Shown here: positions 17,165 through 27,747 of the stretch, piece after piece
Position numbering within the stretch: the stretch's first letter is position 1
Layout of the letters: the number at the start of each line of letters is the position of its first letter
DNA from: Alloprevotella rava
GTDB lineage: Bacteria; Bacteroidota; Bacteroidia; Bacteroidales; Bacteroidaceae
Direction: 5' to 3'
DNA length: 64,000 bases
Assembly: GCF_014195585.1 (NCBI RefSeq)
Contig: NZ_JACICA010000002.1
Coordinates: 124,001 to 188,000, forward strand
The notes under the pieces: model-generated
What the model was told of the DNA's origin: nothing
Database searches by the model: none
The model's input: only the letters and a program-made list of their open reading frames with translations
Program-made: the position numbers and the translations under genes

Positions 17165-17982
17165 TCTATAGCAGGGGGATTGTTCTGAGGCTCACTCTTC
17201 TTCCACCAATGACTGAAGAGGAGAAAACCTGAGATTAGCAGTACTGAACTAAAGGCTACCAAGGGATAAACGCCAACAATCTTAGTCAGGTCGTCGGCTT
17301 CCGATACTTGGAACAAGAGTACAGCCAAGGTATTGTTTAGCACATGAGCAGCGGCCGACAAACGTATGTCGCCCGTTCGAGCATAAAGCAGGCCCAAAGC
17401 ATAACCCAAAAAGAAGGCGGGCACAGATTGTGCAAGATTCAGATGAATCACACTAAAGAGGGCAGCAGATATAATTATGGCCCATTTCATCGGCACTTTT
17501 GAAGCCACTAAATGGCGCTGGATACCCTCGCGGAAAACAAACTCTTCGGCAATAGGACCTATGAGCGTGAGCGACAGAAAGCAGATGGGATTATCTGCCA
17601 TTCCTTGAAACATTTGCGTTGTCCCACCATCGCTCAAGTCAAGAGGAGAGAACACTCCGTTTACCCCAAAGACCACGAGGAAGAAGGCAACAATGCCCCA
17701 GCCCCAACCATGTAACGTTCCGGCGGGAGGAGAGGGGAGAAAATTGCGCCGCACCAAGCGGAAGACCCACATAAGAACCATCATGATAAGATTACCAAAA
17801 AATAAGGCGATGCCTACCCAACGAGCATCAGCCAATAAGGCTTTCTGATCTAAAGGCAGCCCTGCCATCAGATTGTTCCAATTTCCGGCAACCAAAGCTA
17901 CAGCTCCAGCCAGCACCTGAACTATCAAATAAAGACCTATAATAATGGCAATCTTTGCCACATACGATTGTTTTTCTGTCAT
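17161..17982 (-). CDS. CPBP family intramembrane glutamic endopeptidase
   Basis: 273 residues with about eight hydrophobic segments. Abi/CPBP motifs are PIAEEFVFREGIQRHL (EExxxR), FSVIHLNLAQSVPAFFLGYA (FxxxH) and AAAHVLNNTLAVL (HxxxN/B). Members are Rce1-like membrane proteases; bacterial ones act in bacteriocin immunity or protein turnover, and nothing here identifies the substrate. Overlaps ribF upstream and dusB downstream by 4 nt each. Confidence 0.9.
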   Translation of the reverse strand: MTEKQSYVAKIAIIIGLYLIVQVLAGAVALVAGNWNNLMAGLPLDQKALLADARWVGIALFFGNLIMMVLMWVFRLVRRNFLPSPPAGTLHGWGWGIVAFFLVVFGVNGVFSPLDLSDGGTTQMFQGMADNPICFLSLTLIGPIAEEFVFREGIQRHLVASKVPMKWAIIISAALFSVIHLNLAQSVPAFFLGYALGLLYARTGDIRLSAAAHVLNNTLAVLLFQVSEADDLTKIVGVYPLVAFSSVLLISGFLLFSHWWKKSEPQNNPPAIE

Positions 17983-18926
17983 TTCAGTATTTCTTTAGCA
18001 GCTTCTGCGTCCTGTTGAAGCTGGAGTTTAAGTTCGTTGAGAGAATCAAATTTCTGTTCGTTGCGCAAACGGCTTTCAAAACTCACCGTTAGGTTTTTGT
18101 CATAGAGATCTCCATCGTAGTCGAAGATATTAACTTCCACCGTGATGTCTTCTTCATTGTTCAGCGTGGGGCGCGAACCGATGTTGAGCATTCCTTTATG
18201 TTTTTCTCCGTCCCAACAAACATAAACGGCATAAGCTCCGCGAGCGGGCAACTGCTTGTTGGGGTCGTCCACTTCTATATTGGCTGTGGGGAATCCCAGT
18301 TCACGCCCCAGGCGATACCCCTCCACCACTCGGCCAGAGAGGGAATAGGACCTACCGAGACATGCGCGGGCCATATCCACATTTCCGCCTTCAAGGAAGC
18401 GGCGCACAGCACTCGAACTGACGTGTAAGTCGCGCCCGTCAAATTCTTTTGCCCGCACCACGTCCATTCCAAGTTCTTTGCCGTAGAGCTTGTACTGCTG
18501 AAAACCATTCTGCACATCAGAGCCGAAACGATGGTCATAGCCAATGACGAGACACGTCACGCCCATTTTGTCGCGCAGATACAGTTCCATAAACTCACGA
18601 CTGGTGCGCATGGCCATGAGCGGTGAGAAATCGAGCACCACGCAAATGTCGATACCCGCAGCCTCGATGAGTTCGATTTTTTCGTCTAAAGTGGTGAGCA
18701 ACAGTGGGCGGTAGTCGGTTTGCACCACCGAGCGCGGGTGTTCGGCAAAGGTCACCACCATCGACAGGCAGCCTCTGCGCGTAGCTTCCTCCTTCACTTG
18801 GTCGAGCAGAAAGCGGTGGCCGCGGTGCATCCCGTCGAAAACGCCAATCGTTCCTACGGCAGGTTGCAACGTCCGCAAGATGTAATTCTGTTTGCTGTAT
18901 TTGGTATATTCTCTTATAATGAGCAT
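17979..18926 (-). CDS. ribF: Bifunctional riboflavin kinase / FAD synthetase
   Basis: 315 residues. FAD synthetase half: GTIGVFDGMHRGHRFLLDQV (HxGH nucleotidyltransferase motif) and VSSSAVRRFLEGGNVDMA. Riboflavin kinase half: GRELGFPTANIEVDDPNKQL (PTAN motif) and HKGMLNIGSRPTLN, with VEVNIFDYDGDLYDKNLTV. It makes FMN and FAD. The downstream dusB is an FMN enzyme, so the pairing makes metabolic sense. Confidence 0.95.
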   Translation of the reverse strand: MLIIREYTKYSKQNYILRTLQPAVGTIGVFDGMHRGHRFLLDQVKEEATRRGCLSMVVTFAEHPRSVVQTDYRPLLLTTLDEKIELIEAAGIDICVVLDFSPLMAMRTSREFMELYLRDKMGVTCLVIGYDHRFGSDVQNGFQQYKLYGKELGMDVVRAKEFDGRDLHVSSSAVRRFLEGGNVDMARACLGRSYSLSGRVVEGYRLGRELGFPTANIEVDDPNKQLPARGAYAVYVCWDGEKHKGMLNIGSRPTLNNEEDITVEVNIFDYDGDLYDKNLTVSFESRLRNEQKFDSLNELKLQLQQDAEAAKEILK

Positions 18927-19001
18927 AATCGTTTGTATTACTTTTCGCTTCGGCTTCTCAATGCCGTTTTGGATGAAGTATGATAGGCCGACACATTGGG
19001 A

Positions 19002-19661
19002 CTATTCACCTATAAAAATCCCGCTTTCATCGAAGAATTTCAACCATTCTCCGTCTTTCTTTGCTTCGATTGCTTGAAAGCCCAAGGCACAAGCAGCAGC
19101 ACAATTGACGGGGGAATCATCAAGGAATAAGACTTCGCCGGGCGCAAAAGGCAGGCCGTCGCGCACTTTCTTAAAGATGAGCGGCGAGGGTTTCTCAACG
19201 CCGAGTTCGTAAGAAAGGAAGATTTCATCGAAGAAATCGTACACTTCATGACCGTCATATCGGAAATAACGCTCACGCCCCAACGCCCAATGCACGGGAT
19301 TGGTATTGCTCAGCAAAGACAGGTGATAGTGGTGCTTTGCTTTGAGCAACAAGCGAAGACGATTCTCTGGAACATCCACCAGGAACTGCTCCCAAGCAGA
19401 CAGAATCATTTCATCGGTCAGCTCGGGCTTTGCAAATGTTGAGCGAATGGCACTGCAAAATTCATGGGTATTGGCTTGTCCACTTTCAAAAGCGGACAAA
19501 ACGCCCGACTGCTTATAAGTGCCTATAAATGGGCGCAGATCTATGCCCAATTCATCGAAGGCTCGGAAACAGCGCTCTTTATCGAGATCAACGAGTACTC
19601 CACCAAAATCGAACATCAGTGCGCGCACTTCTCGGGGGTTCACTTGCAGTTTTTCTCCCAT
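19002..19661 (-). CDS. HAD-superfamily hydrolase (subfamily IA, YihX-like)
   Basis: 219 residues. HAD motifs: LMFDFGGVLVDLD (nucleophile Asp in DFGGV), SLLSNTNPVHW (motif II), LGVEKPSPLIFKKV (motif III Lys) and EVLFLDDSPVNCAAA (motif IV). Relatives dephosphorylate sugar phosphates or nucleotides; the substrate here is not identifiable. It starts 10 bp after the U32 peptidase stop and is probably co-transcribed with it. Confidence 0.9.
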   Translation of the reverse strand: MGEKLQVNPREVRALMFDFGGVLVDLDKERCFRAFDELGIDLRPFIGTYKQSGVLSAFESGQANTHEFCSAIRSTFAKPELTDEMILSAWEQFLVDVPENRLRLLLKAKHHYHLSLLSNTNPVHWALGRERYFRYDGHEVYDFFDEIFLSYELGVEKPSPLIFKKVRDGLPFAPGEVLFLDDSPVNCAAACALGFQAIEAKKDGEWLKFFDESGIFIGE

Positions 19662-19671
19662 GATAGTTGGT

Positions 19672-20916
19672 TTAGTTATTCTCTACGGGACAAATGCGAT
19701 AGAGCTTATCGGAAGGACGGACTTTCTCGGGCACGGGCAGCGAAACATTTCTGCCTTTTCCGCCAACTTCAACGGGGTCGAGATCGTAACGGATTTCTTC
19801 CGCAGTGAAATAGAGTGCACCGGTGGTAGGTCCAGTGACGAGCAGTTTGTCGCCTTTGCGAATTTCGCCGGCTTCCAACTTAAACTCGGCCACGCCCAAC
19901 TTGGAGAAATATTTCACGCCTTTACCAACATAGGCCTTCTTTTCTGTTGCCATCGAACCATAGCGGTCATTCCATTCGCCCAAACGTTGACCCAAATAGT
20001 AGCCATCCCAGAAACCACGATTGAACACTGTGCTCAGACGCGTGTTCCACTCATCTACTTTCTCCTTTGAGTAGGTGCCGTGGAGCACTGCATTGATGGC
20101 TTCGCGGTAGCACGATACCACTTGCAACACATACTCTGCCGGACGAGCACGCCCTTCAATCTTGAAGACGCGAACACCGGCTTCCATCATTTTATCGATG
20201 AAACCGATGGTATTCAAGTCCTTCGGACTCATGATATACTTATTGTCCACATCCAGTTCGACGCCGGTTTCACGATCCTTCACCGTATAGCCACGCCGAC
20301 AAACTTGCATACACTCACCTCGGTTGGCCGAATGGTTGAGATTATCGAGCGAAAGATAGCACTTACCGCTAACGGCCATGCAAAGAGCACCGTGGCAGAA
20401 CATCTCTATACGTATCTGTTTCCCACTGGGGCCGCAGATGTTCTGCTCCACAATCTGGCGATGAATATCAGCCACTTGCTCAAGATTCAGCTCACGCGCC
20501 AATACTACGACATCGGCAAATTGGGCGTAAAACTTGAGGGATTCGATATTAGTGATATTGAGCTGTGTGGAGAGATGCAGTTCCTGGCCAATCTGATGAC
20601 AATAGGAAAGCACAGAAACATCGGAGGCTATAATCGCACTGATCTTTGCTTCTTTCGCTGCATCACAAATTTTGCGCATCAAGGTGAGGTCCTCACCATA
20701 GATAATTGTGTTCACCGTCAAGTACGACTTCACACCATGTTCTGCCGTGATTTGGGCAATTTCATGCAAGTCGTCGATGGTGAAATGATTGGCAGAATGA
20801 GCACGCATATTGAGCGACTCTATACCAAAATAAATAGAATTTGCACCTGCTTTTAAGGCTGCTGCCAAGGACTCTCGAGAGCCCACGGGGGCCATTATTT
20901 CGTATTCTTCGTTCAT
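19672..20916 (-). CDS. U32 family peptidase-like protein (YegQ/TrhP type)
   Basis: 414 residues. IMAPVGSRESLAAALKAGAN at the start, FCHGALCMAVSGKCYLS in the middle with the conserved Cys pair, and NRGECMQVCRRGYTV are U32 signatures. In E. coli such proteins act in tRNA or rRNA hydroxylation (TrhP, RlhA) rather than as proteases; the 414-aa length fits TrhP better than RlhA. No promoter assigned; probably heads the transcript that includes the HAD gene. Confidence 0.9.
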   Translation of the reverse strand: MNEEYEIMAPVGSRESLAAALKAGANSIYFGIESLNMRAHSANHFTIDDLHEIAQITAEHGVKSYLTVNTIIYGEDLTLMRKICDAAKEAKISAIIASDVSVLSYCHQIGQELHLSTQLNITNIESLKFYAQFADVVVLARELNLEQVADIHRQIVEQNICGPSGKQIRIEMFCHGALCMAVSGKCYLSLDNLNHSANRGECMQVCRRGYTVKDRETGVELDVDNKYIMSPKDLNTIGFIDKMMEAGVRVFKIEGRARPAEYVLQVVSCYREAINAVLHGTYSKEKVDEWNTRLSTVFNRGFWDGYYLGQRLGEWNDRYGSMATEKKAYVGKGVKYFSKLGVAEFKLEAGEIRKGDKLLVTGPTTGALYFTAEEIRYDLDPVEVGGKGRNVSLPVPEKVRPSDKLYRICPVENN

Positions 20917-20929
20917 AATACTATTTTAG

Positions 20930-21300
20930 AGGACAAAAGTACGACAAGCGGCCCGTAACACAAAAAACATTCTGTGAAATAGTGTTGTAAGTAGGCAGAA
21001 GTAGGCCCTTTGTGGACTTTCTGAACCTACAAAATACGATGATTCAAAACCAAAACGAGCAAAAAGAGATACTTTCTGACAAGAGGAAGAAAAAAAATCA
21101 CCTTCTGCTGAAACTTCATCTTTCCCGCTTGCACCTCATCATTACATATATAGAAAAATGGCGCACATCTGAAACAACCTTCACCATGCAAAGTTTTATC
21201 TTCCACATACCTTATTGCATATCAATACATTACAGAGAAGACAACAAATCCAAAGCTTTTCCCAATCAGTTTCCATGAGAGAGGAAAACAATACTTAAAA
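20930..21300. other. Intergenic region without a convincing gene
   Basis: A frame of 88 codons (21012-21278, plus strand) exists but has biased Lys/Asn/His/Ile composition, no ribosome-binding site and no recognisable motif; I regard it as chance. No RNA or repeat seen before the array at 21311. Confidence 0.5.
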
Positions 21301-21310
21301 GGGCGTCGTA

Positions 21311-21390
21311 AATATCCTTATTGCGTTTGAAAATACAATAAGGCTGTCAGCTGACATCCTTATTGCGTCAGCTGACACAATAAGGATATT
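21311..21390. repeat. CCTTATTG/CAATAAGG array, copy 3 (best preserved)
   Basis: Octamers start at 21316, 21336, 21358 and 21378, alternating in orientation with spacings of 20, 22 and 20 bp. The second and third spacers are themselves palindromic around GTCAGCTGAC. No GTYGTCAC block is next to this copy. Confidence 0.9.
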
Positions 21391-21429
21391 TTTCGCCAGG
21401 TGCTTTATAAGGAAATCGCATATAAAAAG

Positions 21430-21467
21430 ACCATCCGCAATGCCTTCTCTGCGACATTGCGGATGGT
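21430..21467 (-). terminator. Terminator of the manC gene
   Basis: ACCATCCGCAATG (21430-21442) and CATTGCGGATGGT (21455-21467) are perfectly complementary. On the minus strand the hairpin is followed by CTTTTTATA. Confidence 0.85.
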
Positions 21468-21533
21468 AATAATTCTTTATTGAGTCAGCACATTCTGTTT
21501 TGTCCAACTCTTCTGATTTCTCACAGTTTCTTA

Positions 21534-22619
21534 TTATGCAAAATCTTCGCCCAATTGGATGCGAGCTTCTTTGGCCAAACGCTTGACAAGGCCAGGATCG
21601 TTGTTCGGACAAATAAGTAGGACATTTCCCTTGTCAGCTACCAAATATCCGTCCAAACCACAAACGATGGCGGCTTTCTGCGAAGGTATCATCACGAGAT
21701 TATTCTGACTGTCGGAGAGTTCCACGTGTCCTCCACCTATCACAGCATTACCATCAACGTCCTTATCAACAACATGATAGAGTTCGGGCCAACAACCAAT
21801 ATCCGCCCAGCCGAAACTGCACTGCATAACATAGACATTCTCACACTTATCCAAGATAACGAGGTCTATACTGCGGTGTAAGTTAGCAGGGTAGAGTTGC
21901 TGAACAAGATCCAGCTCACGTTCGGTTTTTATGCTGCCATTTTCCTGCAACAACTGCTCTTCCAGCACAGGCATCATCTCGTGTAGCAGTTTCCGGAATG
22001 TGCGAGCGTTCCACACGAAGAGACCTGTGTTCCAAAGAAACTCTCCACTCTGCACAAAAGTCTCAGCGTATTCCGCATCAGGTTTTTCCAAAAACGATTG
22101 AACTTTATAGAGCTTTTCCTCGATGGAATCGCCCATTTGGATATACCCGTAAGCCGTATTGGGCTGTGTAGCTTTCACGCCCAAAGCCAGAAATACGCTG
22201 TGGCTACTCGCGAAATCGAGTGCCGCCCGCATCTCTTTTTCAAAAAGGTCTTCGTTGAGAATCATCTGGTCGCAAGGCGTCACGAAAATAGTAGCATCGG
22301 GATCGCGCAGAATGATGTGATAAGCCGCCCAAGCTGTAGCGGGCGCAGTGGACAACTGCACCGGCTCGGCCAATATTCGCTCCACTGTCACCTCCGGCAA
22401 CTGCTGCTCAACGAAAGGCACATATTCCTCGAAAGTGGATATATAAATATGGTCGGTAGGCACAATCCGTGCAATGCGATCATACGTCTGTTGCAACAGA
22501 GTACGCCCCGTACCAAAAAAGTCCAAAAACTGCTTCGGCATATTCTTACGACTGCTCGGCCAAAGGCGCTTGCCAAGCCCTCCAGCAAGAATCACGCAAT
22601 AGTCTTTGTGTTTCCCCAT
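21534..22619 (-). CDS. manC: Mannose-1-phosphate guanylyltransferase
   Basis: 361 residues. Nucleotidyltransferase motif VILAGGLGKRLWPSSRKNMP, metal site FVTPCDQMI, and FLEKPDAEYA, FLWNTGLFVWNA and FGWADIGCWPELY of the family. It makes GDP-mannose from GTP and mannose-1-phosphate. It lacks the C-terminal isomerase domain of bifunctional enzymes. Its product feeds gmd and fcl (34639-35733, 33427-34635) to GDP-L-fucose. Confidence 0.93.
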   Translation of the reverse strand: MGKHKDYCVILAGGLGKRLWPSSRKNMPKQFLDFFGTGRTLLQQTYDRIARIVPTDHIYISTFEEYVPFVEQQLPEVTVERILAEPVQLSTAPATAWAAYHIILRDPDATIFVTPCDQMILNEDLFEKEMRAALDFASSHSVFLALGVKATQPNTAYGYIQMGDSIEEKLYKVQSFLEKPDAEYAETFVQSGEFLWNTGLFVWNARTFRKLLHEMMPVLEEQLLQENGSIKTERELDLVQQLYPANLHRSIDLVILDKCENVYVMQCSFGWADIGCWPELYHVVDKDVDGNAVIGGGHVELSDSQNNLVMIPSQKAAIVCGLDGYLVADKGNVLLICPNNDPGLVKRLAKEARIQLGEDFA

Positions 22620-22833
22620 TTTGTGTAAGTTTTATTGATACCGCTAAAATAGACCTATTTTCTATTCTTTGCAACTCCTTTGCCATTAAAAAAACAAAAA
22701 AACGCCTCCCTGCCAATACCTTCCCCGCAACATCCCTCACTTTTCCCTCAACCTCACAACGAGCCTCACCGCCACCTTTCGCCCTTTTTTCGCCCACTTT
22801 ATCCCCTCCACCCTCACATTTTTCTAATTTTAT

Positions 22834-22864
22834 TTTGCCATTACTATACATTCCCCTATCTTTG
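22834..22864 (+). promoter_or_regulatory. Promoter of tRNA-Leu
   Basis: TTTG at 22834-22837 and TATCTTTG at 22857-22864 with a 19-bp gap match the Bacteroidetes consensus; the tRNA starts 13 bp later. Confidence 0.85.
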
Positions 22865-22876
22865 CACCCGAATCAA

Positions 22877-22958
22877 GCCCAGATGGCGGAATCGGTAGAC
22901 GCGATGGTCTCAAACACCATTGGAGCAATCCGTGCCGGTTCGACCCCGGCTCTGGGTA
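22877..22958 (+). tRNA. tRNA-Leu (CAA)
   Basis: The acceptor arm GCCCAGA pairs with TCTGGGT, the anticodon loop is CTCAAAC (anticodon CAA), a class II variable arm is present and the T arm is GCCGGTTCGACCCCGGC. No CCA is encoded. Confidence 0.95.
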
Positions 22959-22967
22959 CTAAGTAAA

Positions 22968-23008
22968 AAGCTAAGTAATTGACTAATCAATACTTAGCTT
23001 TTTCTTAT
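22968..23008 (+). terminator. Terminator of tRNA-Leu
   Basis: AAGCTAAGTA pairs with TACTTAGCTT around an 18-base loop and is followed by TTTCTTATTTT. Confidence 0.8.
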
Positions 23009-23160
23009 TTTAGAAATCTTCCCAGATTATTCCCAATCAGTCTTGACTCTGACTCCAGAAGCTATAGGGGATAATGGAAAAAGCTATTTTATAAAAGCTA
23101 ATTAAGAGGCCTATAAGCTATTGAACTATCATCATTTCAAAACTATGAAAGATAATTAAT

Positions 23161-23778
23161 ATGGATGTTAAAAAGCATAAGTGGGGTTTCCTTAGAGAAA
23201 CGAAAGGCATGGCTGAGAAAGCTGGAATAGACAACGTCACAGGTCTTCATAGAACAGGAATGGAAGACTATCTTAAAGTAATATTTCCAGAAATCCCTAC
23301 CGAAGAATGGATTCATAACAAGACTATTAAAGGATACAATCGCAAAAGTAGACCAGATTATAGGTGTGAACGTCTAAAACTTATTATTGAGTTTGATGGT
23401 GTGCAACATTATCAGAAACCTGAACGCATAAAGGCAGATTTTGAAAATCAAAAGTTTTATGAAGAGATTGGATATAAAGTTGTGAGAATTCCTTATTTTA
23501 TTCAATTAAGTAATAATGTTGTTAAATCTATATTTGGCAGAAATATTGAAGAACCTTTATTTGATGAGTCTATTCCATCAATGGGTATCAAAGGGAAAAA
23601 CACCCCAGCCTATTGCTGTTATGAGGGGCTTAAAAGAATGGCAAGAGAATTTCGTCAGAGTCCAGAGCAATATGATGTAAATCTAAAAGCTTTAGAAAAT
23701 GAAAACGATGAGATTCTAACAGGAGTATCAATACTTAAAGAAGAATATATCAAAGCAGGTTATGAAAAGACTACATGA
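23161..23778 (+). CDS. DUF559/Vsr-like PD-(D/E)xK nuclease-fold protein
   Basis: 205 residues. The core is SRPDYRCERLKLIIEFDGVQ followed by HY, matching the RPDF...EIDG..H pattern of DUF559 and very-short-patch-repair-like endonucleases; IGYKVVRIPYFIQLS continues the fold. A possible N-terminal catalytic Glu is in GMEDYLKVIFPEI. The C-terminal 70 residues are unrecognised. It is AT-rich compared with neighbours and lies directly behind a tRNA-Leu, a common entry point for foreign DNA, and ahead of a 68-bp palindrome. It could be an accessory defence or mobile-element nuclease; activity is inferred. Confidence 0.7.
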   Translation: MDVKKHKWGFLRETKGMAEKAGIDNVTGLHRTGMEDYLKVIFPEIPTEEWIHNKTIKGYNRKSRPDYRCERLKLIIEFDGVQHYQKPERIKADFENQKFYEEIGYKVVRIPYFIQLSNNVVKSIFGRNIEEPLFDESIPSMGIKGKNTPAYCCYEGLKRMAREFRQSPEQYDVNLKALENENDEILTGVSILKEEYIKAGYEKTT

Positions 23779-23786
23779 AATTATAA

Positions 23787-23854
23787 GGTTCATCCCCGAA
23801 TTGTATAGGTATTTATGAGTAAAGAAAAGTACCAAGGCAATTCGGAGAAGAACC
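23787..23854. repeat. 68-bp palindromic element, copy A
   Basis: The arms are GGTTCATCCCCGAATTG and CAATTCGGAGAAGAACC, the latter with two changes from the other copies. The centre is GGTATTTATGAGTAAAGAAA. Same length as copies at 54610 and 58025. Confidence 0.85.
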
Positions 23855-24034
23855 ACAAATATTGAGTTGATAGGCGGATGGATTCTCTTTTGGGGAATCG
23901 TTCTCTATGGGTTAAAAAAATACGAATACTGTGAGAAAAGGACAAACGGAGATTTGAAGAAAAACTTATAAAATCAAGCAACAGAACTGTGGGAGTTGGT
24001 GTATCTTTGCCAGTATAAAACAAAAGAAGGAAAA

Positions 24035-24556
24035 ATGAAGTACGATAATTCTGGGGTACGGCGACAGGATAGGTTGCTGGATGAGGAGAGTGCGCTGGAG
24101 TTGCTCAAGGCTGCTGACTTCGGATTTTTGGCGATGCAGGCAGAAGATGGCGGCGGGTATGGCGTTCCACTCAACTATGTTTATGACGAAAGTAAAGAGG
24201 TGGTATTTCTACACTGTGCGCCAGAGGGGCGGAAGTTGAGATGTATAGAGCGGGAGCCGCGCGTGACATTTACGATTATCGGGAAAGACTGCCACGTAGT
24301 GCCTAATAAGTTTACAGAAGCTTACAAGAGCCTTGTATTAACATGTAGGGCGGAGATGGTAAAAAATGAAGAAGAGCGGCGGCGAGCGATGCGGCTTTTC
24401 GTGGATAAACTGAGCCCGAACTATCGTATTGTGGGCTACAAATACGTAGAAAAGAGCCTACACCGTACGGCTATCATCTGCCTGCACGTGGAACACTTCA
24501 CAGGAAAAACGAAGCGCGTTACGGCGCAAACGCCTATTATCAGTAAGGGAGATTAA
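24035..24556 (+). CDS. Pyridoxamine 5'-phosphate oxidase family flavoprotein (Nim-like)
   Basis: 173 residues from ATG 24035. The split-barrel FMN-binding fold is seen in FLAMQAEDGGGYGVPLNYVY, EVVFLHCAPEGRKLRCIERE and VTFTIIGKDCHVV. It resembles NimA-type nitroimidazole reductase proteins of Bacteroidetes. A TATCTTTG -7 element lies at 24002-24009, about 25 bp before the start. Whether it reduces nitroimidazoles cannot be told from sequence; most chromosomal relatives have other roles. Confidence 0.85.
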   Translation: MKYDNSGVRRQDRLLDEESALELLKAADFGFLAMQAEDGGGYGVPLNYVYDESKEVVFLHCAPEGRKLRCIEREPRVTFTIIGKDCHVVPNKFTEAYKSLVLTCRAEMVKNEEERRRAMRLFVDKLSPNYRIVGYKYVEKSLHRTAIICLHVEHFTGKTKRVTAQTPIISKGD

Positions 24557-24559
24557 GGA

Positions 24560-25114
24560 TTAGAGTTTTCGAAGTACTCGACAAGGATTGCCGGCGGCAA
24601 CAACGCCGGCGGGAATATCGCGCGAAACAACACTGCCTGCACCTATGACAGAATTGTCACCAATGGTGACACCCGGAAGCACACAAACCTGCGCTCCAAT
24701 CCATACATTATTGCCCACACGGATGGGCTCGGCACGCTCTTCGCCACGATTGCGCTGCTCAACATCGAAGGGATGAATCGCTGTATGAAAACCACACATA
24801 GGACCGACGAAAACATTATTGCCGAAAGTTACACGCCCGCCATCGAGGATTTGGCAGCCTTTGTTCATAAAAAAATGATGACCTACGCTGATATTCACGC
24901 CATAATCGCAAAGGAAAGGTTGGAGAATGCAGCACTCCTCGCCCACCTGCCCCAGAATCTGACGAATGAGCGCATCGCGCCCCTCACTATCGGACGGGTG
25001 CAGGCGGTTGTAGTCGTAGAGCAAAGCTTGCGTACGCTTCATTTGCTGCCGGAGTTCGGGGTCGGCTGCAGGATTATACCACTGCCCCGATAATGCTTTT
25101 TCTCGGTCTGTCAT
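24560..25114 (-). CDS. maa: Maltose/galactoside O-acetyltransferase family
   Basis: 184 residues from ATG 25112-25114 (MTDREKALSGQWYNPAADPE). The N-terminal Maa domain is followed by left-handed beta-helix hexapeptide repeats: VTFGNNVFVGPMCGFHTAIH (catalytic His), IRVGNNVWIGAQVCVLPGVT, IGDNSVIGAGSVVSRDIPAG. It acetylates sugars with acetyl-CoA. The sequence TATCTTTGCGG lies directly before ATGATGAC, so the transcript probably begins within a few bases of the start codon, effectively leaderless. Confidence 0.9.
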   Translation of the reverse strand: MTDREKALSGQWYNPAADPELRQQMKRTQALLYDYNRLHPSDSEGRDALIRQILGQVGEECCILQPFLCDYGVNISVGHHFFMNKGCQILDGGRVTFGNNVFVGPMCGFHTAIHPFDVEQRNRGEERAEPIRVGNNVWIGAQVCVLPGVTIGDNSVIGAGSVVSRDIPAGVVAAGNPCRVLRKL

Positions 25115-25149
25115 CATTCCGCAAAGATACACAAAATATAGAAAAAGTT

Positions 25150-25341
25150 CGAGGCCCTCGGTATTCGCATACGGAGGGCCCCTAGATGGTATTATTAAAA
25201 CTTTACAAAATTTACTGTACTTGAGATTCGCATCTGAAGAGACAGCGGAGATGATAAATACTATAATAGATGAGTGTTATTATCATATTCCTCGGAAGGA
25301 GAGTCTTTTGCTCTCTTTTCCTTATTGTTGACGCAAAGATA
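25150..25341 (-). ncRNA. Candidate small RNA between gyrB and maa
   Basis: On the minus strand TATCTTTG (25341-25334) with a TTGG about 19 bp upstream looks like a promoter. About 150 nt further a strong hairpin, GGCCCTCCGTAT with ATACCGAGGGCC (25153-25180), is followed by GAACTTTTTC. Between them are a small hairpin (GAGAG...CTCTC) and a 24-codon frame beginning MIITLIYYS after CCGAGGA. The product may be a small RNA or a tiny peptide; no known RNA family was recognised. Confidence 0.4.
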
Positions 25342-25411
25342 TAGGTTAAATCCAAAACTACCAAGCGTCTGCTCAATTATTTCTCAAGATTTACCTATAT
25401 TTTTGTAAAGT

Positions 25412-27445
<2,034 letters not shown>

Positions 27446-27514
27446 TTAAGCACAAAAAGGACGATACCGCTCTGCTAAAAATTACACTTCTCTACACCTC
27501 TTTGCCTTCGAGGC

Positions 27515-27615
27515 GTAAATACAATAAAGATGTTGGCTGACAGCCTTATTGTATCAGCTGACGCAATAAGGATATCCGCCAGCTTCCTTATTGCATTTTT
27601 AAGCCTAATAAGCGC
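27515..27615. repeat. CCTTATTG/CAATAAGG array, copy 4
   Basis: CAATAAAG, CCTTATTG, CAATAAGG, CCTTATTG and CTAATAAG occur in series, with TGGCTGACAG and ATCAGCTGACG spacers. It lies alone between gyrB and the terminator of the next gene, without a GTYGTCAC block. Confidence 0.8.
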
Positions 27616-27684
27616 GTTTCTCTGCAGCTTGAAAGTAGGAAAGATTAGGACAATACGACCGACGCAAAAAAACAAGGTTTTAAA

Positions 27685-27722
27685 CAAAAAAAGGACTGCC
27701 TCCGTTGTGGGAGACAGCCCTT
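27685..27722 (-). terminator. Terminator of the large secreted-protein gene
   Basis: On the minus strand GGGCTGTCTCCC pairs with GGAGGCAGTCC and is followed by TTTTTTTG; it lies 26 bp after the stop codon. Confidence 0.8.
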
Positions 27723-27747
27723 GAGAAATATTAAAGAAATGATTTGA

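Noticed and set aside
21012-21278. 88-codon plus-strand frame between the U32 gene and array copy 3
   Set aside because: Low-complexity composition, no ribosome-binding site or motif, and it lies in a region that is otherwise non-coding.
21295-21612. Open frames across the CCTTATTG arrays encoding IRLSADILIVSADA-like heptads (seven places)
   Set aside because: The frames arise because the 42-bp period is a multiple of three and the octamers lack stop codons on either strand. Starts, ends and lengths are not conserved, and no ribosome-binding sites precede them. Kept as a repeat, not a protein.
23161-23778. Restriction-modification system
   Set aside because: No methyltransferase or specificity gene accompanies the nuclease-fold protein.
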